Position numbers and translations under genes: made by a program. Below the pieces are notes generated by a model that saw only the letters and a program-made list of their open reading frames with translations, was not told the DNA's origin and made no database searches. 64,000 bases of DNA from Echinococcus granulosus (Eukaryota; Platyhelminthes; Cestoda; Cyclophyllidea; Taeniidae): positions 107,595-171,594 of the forward strand of contig NW_020170538.1 of the NCBI RefSeq assembly GCF_000524195.1, written 5' to 3'. Shown in pieces: positions 55,649 through 64,000 of this stretch; within the stretch, counting starts at the first letter, position 1; the number at the start of each line of letters is the position of its first letter.

Positions 55649-58600
55649 CTGAATTTGGCGGTAGTCCAAAATAAAGAAATGGTGATGGTGATGATTTGGA
55701 GAAGCTTTGGCAGGGTATTTCTTCATCGCTCTAGAGAGCTGTTCCAGGTCTTTCCTCAGAAGCAAGTCTTGCGGTGCACCCTAAGGTCTTCGGCATACAC
55801 TACGGACTCCGCATTCTCTCTCTTTGTCTACAAATCGACCTCTAGACTGATTTACTTAATTGCAACTTCATTGGAAATCCACATAGCATTTTTGACGCCC
55901 AGTTCTGATGTTATTGGCGTATTATGAGGTGCTCTCAGATTGGGATGAGGCAGAACTCTGTCAATTAGCTTCTTGTAAAGAAACGATATCCTTACAAATC
56001 CCAAGTAGATGGCTAAATGGCAGTCTAATTACAACGAGACCCAGAGCTGGACTGGGATCATGATGGAATCTTGAGGAATCTTCTAAATGCGAGAGCTATT
56101 TATGCAACCGAACATGGGATAAAGTAGTCGCCTAACTGGGTTTTTCTTATTCTAAGAAGAGCGAATTTCTTTTAAGTTTATTTGACAAGGTGGGGATGCT
56201 AACGGGAGTACGATTTGCTTGCAGTGTTGAAAAATTGGACAAATTCATTCGTTAACCTTGTACAATCGGTGGAATATGCGTCACACATGTAGATCCGGCT
56301 CCACTGAATAAGCCAGTGCTCAGGTGAATAGAGGATTTTAGCAGTAATGAATGACTGATGAGAGGCAAGGAATGAAGGAAACCAGGCCAGACCATTGCAT
56401 TATCTTTTTCTGCCTTTCGGGTGACTTGATTTCACTCCCTTTGCATTCACCTAAACACCTTCGTGGCAGGAATGATCACAGAGAGCACCTTTGACGAGGT
56501 GGAATGTCATGAATGAGTGTCTTACATTACCAGACGAGTCCCACTAGGCTCCCCTTCCTTCTGTAAATCTATAACATTGCTATTTATAAGACATTATGGC
56601 TAACCGTACCTAATGGCTAATTCCGGAAATAGAAAAACCGCAATCAGACGTGTTACAACCGCTTCTGACTGAGAGGAGTAGAGGTTGGTTGTATTGTGGT
56701 AGACCAAAGGCCTTCTTCCCGTGGGTTGCTTTATAGCACTTTTAGTCTACCCAACTATCTGTCCCCCATCTCCTTCGCTCTCTCCCTCTCTGACTCTCTT
56801 CCTCTGCTCGTGTGCTCTTGTCGTTCCTCAATGAAAAATAAGACATGGAATTGGGGAATGAATTTTATGCCTATGGCTCTCATCAGCTTTGGACATGAAT
56901 CTAGTCAATGAAAATGAATCTGCTGCCCTTTTCTTAATGGCCAGAGCCATGGCGTTTTTGTGCCAGAATTGAGTGAAATGTGTCAGTGAATATGGCTGAC
57001 CTCTGAGAGCTGCCAGGAATGCCCTATTATCTGCCCGTGAAATAAAAGTTGGCACAAGTACTTTAACATTCGACCTGCCCTTTCTTTCCTTCTACTCTTA
57101 CCCAAGAAGCAATTTCTGCACAGAAAATGAAACCATCCCGGGTCACACATCCTGGTACCCACTGTCTACCTACTTGACTCTGCTTCGTCTTTGCTAAAGG
57201 TTGTGCCCGTCATTTCCTTAAATAAATATGTCCCATGTCCAAATTTCTTCACACCCCGGGTTTGACAAGTCATGCCTCGCCTCGAGGTTCTAGGAGGTGA
57301 GTTGAATATTCACCCACCTCGTTGGTGAATAATGTCCGTCCTTGAAAGTGTTCAACCAAACGACTTAAAGTCTTCTACAGATACAACTATTGGCTAATTT
57401 TGGTTTGACATTATTGCTCACACGCACTGTTCCAGGAACGTACAACCTAGCAGTGCGGCAGTAGCAGCTAGGATATACTTCCTCGGCGTTGCTGCATCTC
57501 CCCATCGGGGAGGCCAAGTACTGCGAATGAATGAGTTTTTTCCAGATATAATGATGGAAACGCTTCAGGTATCCCAAAAGACGCCGAACGGCCTGCCACG
57601 AGTTCGGCACTAGAATACGTGTAAATTCAAAGATGGTTGGAGGGGCTGTAAACACGGCTGGCATGAGCACAGCTAAACGGCATCATTGAAGAGGCCCAAA
57701 AGGGCCTAGAAGGTATGCATGTTTTCATAACTTCTCAAAAATAGTGCTTCACAGACGCTGACAGCCTCCTACTCCATGACGTCTATGGCAAGAAAAGGTT
57801 TATATGTAGGATGCAACTATTGTGAAACCGTGTACAAGCCTGCCCATAATTCAAACAGAGGGGCAGTACAAGCAGCTTGTTAAAGAGCTTTATGCTGGCC
57901 ATCAAACAGAAGTAAGCGATTTTAAAAGGAATGACAAGTGGCACGTTTGCTTGCCAATGCCTGCCCATCAGATGCCGGAAAATTGCGAATGTTAGGCTGC
58001 TCTTCTGAGTAAGTAGCCTTGAACAACCGGAGCAACGAAAATTGAGTGTACTTCGTTGTTGACTTGTTTGGAGAGAGGAAAGAACAGAGCAGTTCACCTT
58101 ACCTGACATCAAGCGTAGGGATGGATCACCATCGAGTCATGTTATCGAAGTCGTAAGGCAAATGTTACATCGTTCTAAAGGTGAATGTCCATTTTTCTGC
58201 CCTTAAGGCATTCAATCCAGATGCGTTGCCGCCTTTGATACCTTCAAGTTGACGAATTTAATGAAACTACACCAGACGCAAAACAACCATGACATTCCTC
58301 TGCGGTAGGGAAGTGGAGATGTAAACCGCATGCTAAATTAAATGGATAAATTTACTGTTTTAAAATAAAATAATTCAGTTGAAGAACAAAAAGCGCAGAC
58401 ACTTAAAGGAGCGAATGGAGTATTTCCTCTCTGTAGTTTGGGGGAGGGGACAAACATTGAGTCCCCCAAAATGCTGGTCATTTGTAAATTCTTTCCTATT
58501 ATACACGGTAAGACGTCTGTCCATGGTCAAACTTCCCACTCTAAGGGACCTCACACTGGCGGCAGAGGAGAGAATGGCCAACATATACCGCTTTGTCTGA

Positions 58601-59677
58601 GTTATTTTGCAGTACACATAATCTGTGCGTTTAAATGTGCAGCTGTTTGTTGGAACATCAGCATCCAAACTATCCACTTGAAGGCAGGGTCGAGTTGGTG
58701 ACCACCAATTACTTCTAAGCGTATTAGAGGAAAACCCTGTACAAACAGATTTGAGGGTGATTTTACCTGCACGGCGATCTTTAAGGCAAAATAGGGCTTC
58801 CCTCCTTACTCGTCTGGGCAACTATGCCGCTTGATGTTTGCCGTGACTAGTGATGGGACCACCTAAATGCAGTCTATGCTTCTCCAATTCCTTCTCTTCA
58901 GGTCAGAAGTGGCTCATCGTGATGGCCCTAGACTAGTATTCCCACCAATGGAGACTGCATGAGGAGGAATGACCGGCTTCTGAGTCGTCAACTCAGTCCT
59001 TTAGATCCGGGTGGCTGAAACCAGAGTGTATTAAGGATTCCACATTTTTACAATCCAAAAGAAGATATTGAAATGGAGGGAACATACGAAAGGAACCACC
59101 GACATGTAGGCTAATGCTATCAGATACACTCTTTGATACTGGGGGGAAACCTGCTTTATTGTCCTGCCTCTTACCTACTTGATTAAATCATATGTGTCAT
59201 TCTATTGTCACTTCAATCGTCTCCGAAATATACCCTAAACTATAGGTAAGTACCAAGTTCCTAACTAATTTCAAAGTGGTCCTGTTTTCATTGTCACCAA
59301 ATCTGATACATTAGTGGTACCAGCTGTTAAGTCAGAGACCATCAGGTGCTCCCCTGCATCAGCTTTTCTAATCAGCTCTACGTCGGTGCTCATTTTATCG
59401 GCTTCAGTTATATAAACTGGCGTCGAAGAATAATTTACTACATTTCCTGTATTTTTTATTGTGTTTATGTTTTAATAACCGGCCTGGCAAACAAACGCAG
59501 TATTAATGCTTCGCTGTGCTGATTCCCTATTGAGACTGTGCAATAGGACCGTTGGATGGAGCAAAAGTGATAATCGTGGAGGCAGCAGTTATGAATGAGC
59601 TCATGCAACGCTAGATGTGTATTAAGGTTTGGCGCACATGAACCTGAATAGGATGATAATTCTACCAAATCGGGAGT
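55649..59677. other. Intergenic or unresolved 5' region
   Basis: About 4 kb. A minus segment near 55.71-55.78 kb reads KDLEQLSRAMKKYPA and looks protein-like but has no donor and runs to a stop. Minus ORFs at 56828-57055, 57365-57670 and 57783-58112 are unrecognised. Nothing firmly supported. Confidence 0.4.
59455..59460 (-). terminator. Poly(A) signal of the kelch-like gene
   Basis: Minus-strand AATAAA in CACAATAAAAAATAC, about 218 bp after the TGA. Confidence 0.5.
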
Positions 59678-60419
59678 TCAGCTAAATTGTTTCAACAAAT
59701 CGGTTGATGCCCATTGATTTTCGTCCCACTTGTAGCAAATAGTATAGTCGTGGTGTGTAGTACCACCAACTTCCATAATGACCAAAAAGCCAAAGGCTCG
59801 GGGGCTGTTAGCATGGCTCAGAGGCTGTGTAGCTAAAGAGGAAATACAAAGACGGAGCCCCATGTTCCAGCTGAATCAAAACGAAGAGTTAGGCAGACAT
59901 TTAAATTATGTTATCATTTAAGGGGAAGGCAGAGGCATTCCAAATGTGTCGACCCTAAAATGTGTCCTGGGGGGTCTCCTAATTTTAATCATTATTAAGT
60001 TGTCAGTTTGATTCTGTTTCCTGCAATGCGATGATACACTCTCGCCACAAATAAACTCCCTTAATAAGATGTGTGCTTCTAATAGTCCAGAAGACATCCC
60101 GTTCCATTTTAGGCGGTCAAATCGCAGTCGAATTAAATGACATTAGGATAATCTGGAGGCGCGCTCAACTTTCCTGTTGTAGATTCGTAGAATCAGGGAG
60201 AGGTGAAAACATTCACATAAATTTGACGTTTCATTTGTCCACTACCTTGACTTGCTGACCAATTTATGGATGGGTTGTCTTCAAACGACTCTGCAATATG
60301 AGAATTTTCTAAGATAGTGGCAATAAGGGAGTAGTATGGCTTACTTAAATAAGTAATATATTTGTTTCCTGTTACTGTATCACACAACTCCAGTCTCAAA
60401 TGGGAGATTGAACAGAGGC
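59678..60419 (-). CDS. 3' exons of a BTB-BACK-Kelch-like gene (partial)
   Basis: Two exons, 60419-60246 and 59832-59678 (TGA at 59680-59678), joined in phase 1 through an Ala codon. The first encodes LCDTVTGNKYITYLSKPYYS and ILENSHIAESFED, similar in layout to the end of a BACK domain. The second has a short spacer, SPRAFGFLVIMEVGGTTHH, then YKWDENQWAS, which follows the kelch-blade pattern of two Gly, a Tyr and a Trp about six residues later. In known family members this adaptor recruits substrates to cullin-3 ligases; here that role is inferred. The protein stops after a single blade, so it may be a truncated copy. BTB exons were not found to the right. Acceptors GCCCAG and CTCTTTAG, donor GTAGTG. 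Confidence 0.45.
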
Positions 60420-63400
60420 CTGGGCGATGTTTAATCAAGTTTGTGGCACTTGATCAATTTCGAGTTGGAAAGTGGCTCACATCACTAACATTGCCTCTAC
60501 TTGCCAGGCCCCACTTGACAAATAAATCCTTCGGCATTTGAAAAAGTGGAGGATAGGCGCAATTTTAGTAGTCTTGCAATTCATTGCGGATGCTTCCTTA
60601 TTCAACATGGACTGTCCTTAGTGCAGATCACGGGATTAAAGTAAGTGCTAGAAGCAGACATCACTTAAATAGACTCTTTGCCGCCGTGCTAAGCACACTC
60701 CTTCTGTCATATTTCCATGCAGCATTGGGAAGCAAAATATTATATTTTGTTTACTTGGATAGCATCCCTTTCCGAACTGAATGGGTCCGAAAGCGCTACC
60801 AAGGCGTAAAGGTGGTTAGCCGTGTGTCCTAATCAGCGTAAGACGTTAATGTCTAGAAGCAGAATTCTATCTTAATCAATTCTGCCGTCTTTCGATGCTT
60901 GTCCTACTCGCGGGTGTGCATCAATGTGTAAAAGGGAGAGCCTCAGAGTCGTAGCACCCGCATGACTCCTGCCTTCCACACTTCCATTCATCCTTTGACT
61001 GAAGAATTCTCTGCCTTACATTTGAACTTACAGAATGCTAAAGCTGTGATAAATCTCTCTATCAAACTAGATTGCCTCGTTGCTACGTCACTAGAAGGAT
61101 CCTCTTTGATTCTGGAGATGCACAACAGAGAAATTAAAATTCGGCGTCGAATCTTCGACGTCTGCCGGTTGATTCGGGAATTTAACCATCTCGCTATCAC
61201 TCATATTTCCATAAATAGGGATACTACCTAAGCATTTCGCTGTCCAACATCCTTTATGAAGCCTCAATCACTGGCCAAGAGTCACCTGGTGTAGGGTGAT
61301 CACTGACTGCTAATCGGATAGCATTCAACACTGCTGGGACCTCATCAAGTGGTCCCCAACAATTACTTCCGAAATTAAATGCATTTATTTAAAGGCTAGA
61401 TCGGTTTGTAAATATATCTTTAGAAGCATTAAAACAACAATTTTGAATCCAGATCGGACTTCGTTGATTCTTGTGTAGGTCATTCTTGTGGCACCAACCA
61501 TGTTGTAACGGCTGAAAGACAAGTGGAATAAGGGGATCGCCAGGGACGACGCTCAAGGGAGAAGAGAGGTTGTATGTTATGCTGGATGTTTATTTAACTC
61601 TCGATTTTGTCAACAGACTACTTTGGGCTCCTTCATTATGCCCCTGCTGGACAGTGTGGCCGCTAAGCCATGCCACTAGACATCAAGCTCATCTATACGT
61701 CGACAGTACATATTCTGGACTTCTTTCGTCCAAAGGAAAGTCTTGGCACGCTAAGTCGCTAGCAGCGAAAAGTAAATTAAATTTTAAAGTACAACTATTC
61801 TGATTTCTTACTACTGAGTGATAAAACTTGACATGAAGGAAGAATTGCATTTAATGCAGACAAGAGAGTCTGCAAAGATGTTAAGGAGAAGGGTAGGAAA
61901 TGAGGTCTATTATTGGTAACCATCCCTGTCCCCTGTTCTGCAGGGCAGCTATTAACAGGAGAATCGAGCCACACCAGCTATGAACTATCCAGAAATGGTG
62001 GTTACGGAGTTATCCACCGCACTTACATGATAATGTTTGGTTAGAGAACAGGCGGCACATTCTCCACGTCTCGATTAGCCGGATGGAATCCAGACAGAAC
62101 TATAGCAGGGCAGCACTGATGTGACAACAAATTGTCTATGATAGATTGACAGCAAAGTGACAATGATAAGTAGACGCTAAACCTTATCCCATGACACCGT
62201 TCTAAACCCCGTCTTTTAGCAAATGACTGCTTTAAGGCCAGTGTACCTACGACCAGTGATGGACATATGAGGCGGTCAGCACAAACCCTCTCCCTCCAAT
62301 ACAGTTTCTAAATAGGATGAAAGTCGGGATGCCATACAATTGACAAGAGAGACAGGTGAAGCTGCAGTCAGACATTCTCAGTAGCACACAAATTCGACAA
62401 CTGATGCCTTGGCTTCCAAGCACCTCTCCTGCAGCTCCAACTAGTTTGTGATGGCTAGCGTGGGAGGTTGATGAAGAACAGAGCTGGGTAAGCTGTTCAT
62501 GAGAGAAGGGCGCAAAAATGTACTTAAAATATCTTTAGTTTTAGGTTTTGGCAACGCATCACTTAGGAGTTCTTCATCATGCCTCCACCAGACAGCCTAG
62601 CTTTCGGGCCATGTTAGCAGCCCTCTAGCCTTCCCCTACGTCAGCAATGCAGATCTGCCTTCAAGGAAGTCTGTGAGCACAGAAATTAATTTAGCCACTA
62701 ACACCATGGCCATTCAATCACAAAATAATGTCTCTACAGGCTCGTGGATGAAGTTTACCTGTGGACGAGAAAAGTTGCTTTTGACGTTCGAAAATAAATG
62801 AACCATAATTTTATCAAAACTTAAAGTCAAACCTTGATGAGGACTTCTTATGACTGGTTTCAAAGGTCGTCACCTAATCCTTTATTGGCACAAGACTATG
62901 CAGGCAACAAAACGTGTGCCTATACACGCATGCATTATTGGACAGAAGCAGTGATAAGCTGTGCTTCCTTCCTTCGATGCACATCAAACGGACGTGGAAG
63001 ATTGATTGTTAACCCTAACACCCCAAACTAGGCTTTTTCCCAGGATCAATCAGGAAACCTTGTATCGTTGTCACGTGGTAATAACGATGACATATTTTGG
63101 ATTGATTTTTGAGTTGTCACTCCACTCTTTGCTAATCTACACCATAAAATTAGCATGGCTTTGAATTATTAGTTCTTCTAAAGCTTTCTGGAGAAGCTCA
63201 TTCACCACATTGAATATGCAGCAAATTCAGATGTGTCATTTCAGTTGGTACGAGGGGTAACAGGTGTCATCAGTTGAGAAGTAGACTCACTTTTTGAATT
63301 TGTTATGGTAAGTCTAGCATCAGCTTCACTCTAAGTGTAAGAGAGAATCAGTAAACCATCAACGTGGATGTTCCGAGGGTGGCTTCGTGCCAGTCATTAA

Positions 63401-64000
63401 ACCTGGAACGAAGGAAAATGAAACGGCACACGCCATACTACAGCTAACATAAAAAGGTACCACTATCTTGGGCATTACATAGGCATTTAGTACTCAAAGT
63501 TGCTAATGAATTGGCTCATCTTCTATTAGCTTTAGAGGCGCCTTAATTGCTGTTTTAAGGAAAATAAAAAAGAATACCAAATTTGGCTTTATTTTGAGAA
63601 AAGGCATCTAACCACGACATAAACCGAAATTGTCAAGTTTGAATGAATTACGTCCGTTTGCAATTTTTTCATGATTTTACATAAATAAAAAACTCGATTT
63701 CTGCAAAAATGCCAGGATTGGTTTGGTACCAGGTTAGGTTCAGTGGTGGTGATGGTATAGTCAAATGCAACCCCCTGCGTCATACGACCAAAAATGTTGG
63801 GTAGGTTTGTGGGTCTCACTACACTGACTCCGACTTCCTCCTGTTTGTTCAACATCTAGTAGATGGCAATTTAAGTGTGCAGTCATCCGCTACAGGGACA
63901 GGACTCGTCAAATTGAAACAAACTCTCGACATTGGGGAAGAAAGGACCATATTGTGATTTAACACTTCAGTAGCAGAACAGCACACGGGTATACAGTAGG
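60420..64000. other. Right end, no gene supported
   Basis: Possible but unsupported coding pieces on both strands at 60.58-60.83 and 60.96-61.23 kb, and an 88-residue minus ORF at 63589-63855. Two weakly similar segments near 61.61-61.76 and 62.55-62.70 kb. Confidence 0.45.

Noticed and set aside
55700..55790. SANT/Myb-like segment (KDLEQLSRAMKKYPA) on minus strand
   Set aside because: The expected Trp and following residues are missing, no donor is present and the frame ends in a stop.
57365..58112. Possible decayed retroelement polymerase (WQAVRRLLGYLKRFHHY and neighbours)
   Set aside because: A faint likeness to the RT/RNase H junction of LTR elements, but no catalytic motif in any frame and no LTRs found.
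60584..61231. Plus-strand ORFs near 60.6-61.2 kb
   Set aside because: Protein-like in places but with no start, splice partner or family; the competing minus-strand reading is equally weak.

Overview
The window is a piece of a eukaryotic (animal) nuclear genome with small exons, GT-AG introns from 43 bp to about 6.5 kb, many microsatellites and degenerate short tandem arrays, and three 100-N scaffold gaps. Every gene I can support lies on the minus strand, so genes read from right to left. The large introns, the divergent but full-length metazoan ankyrin and the axoneme-type DUF4795 gene would suit a flatworm, perhaps a tapeworm. That placement is inference; nothing in the window proves it.

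Layout, right to left. (1) 60.42-59.68 kb: the last two coding exons of a gene whose product looks like the BACK region and one kelch-like blade of a BTB-BACK-Kelch protein, with a poly(A) signal; its 5' part was not found. (2) 55.65-54.96 kb: three phase-compatible 3' exons of a protein I do not recognise. (3) 50.53-43.40 kb: a complete 14-exon gene for a 509-residue coiled-coil protein of the QRICH2/C16orf96 (DUF4795) type, a family tied to cilia and sperm flagella. (4) 42.46-0.61 kb and on past the left edge: a giant ankyrin gene (ANK/UNC-44 type). I assembled 19 exons giving 1145 residues: a short N-terminus, 24 ankyrin repeats, a divergent linker and the start of the ZU5 region. Later domains (second ZU5, UPA, death domain) must lie to the left of the window.

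The ankyrin gene start is only about 0.94 kb downstream of the DUF4795 stop on the same strand. Exons 6-13 of ankyrin are compact (20.3-17.0 kb); exons 3, 4, 5, 14-15, 16-17, 18 and 19 sit isolated in long introns. Intron 10 holds a small membrane-protein-like ORF (48 residues) with its own poly(A) signal. Introns 2 and 4 carry two diverged copies, in opposite orientation, of an unnamed interspersed repeat of about 0.86 kb that flank exons 3 and 4. Exon 15 is flanked by oppositely oriented GATG/CATC-type arrays. The rest is intronic or intergenic DNA in which I see no reliable gene.

Limits: all exon joins come from reading frame, splice motifs and family knowledge. No transcript or database search was available.
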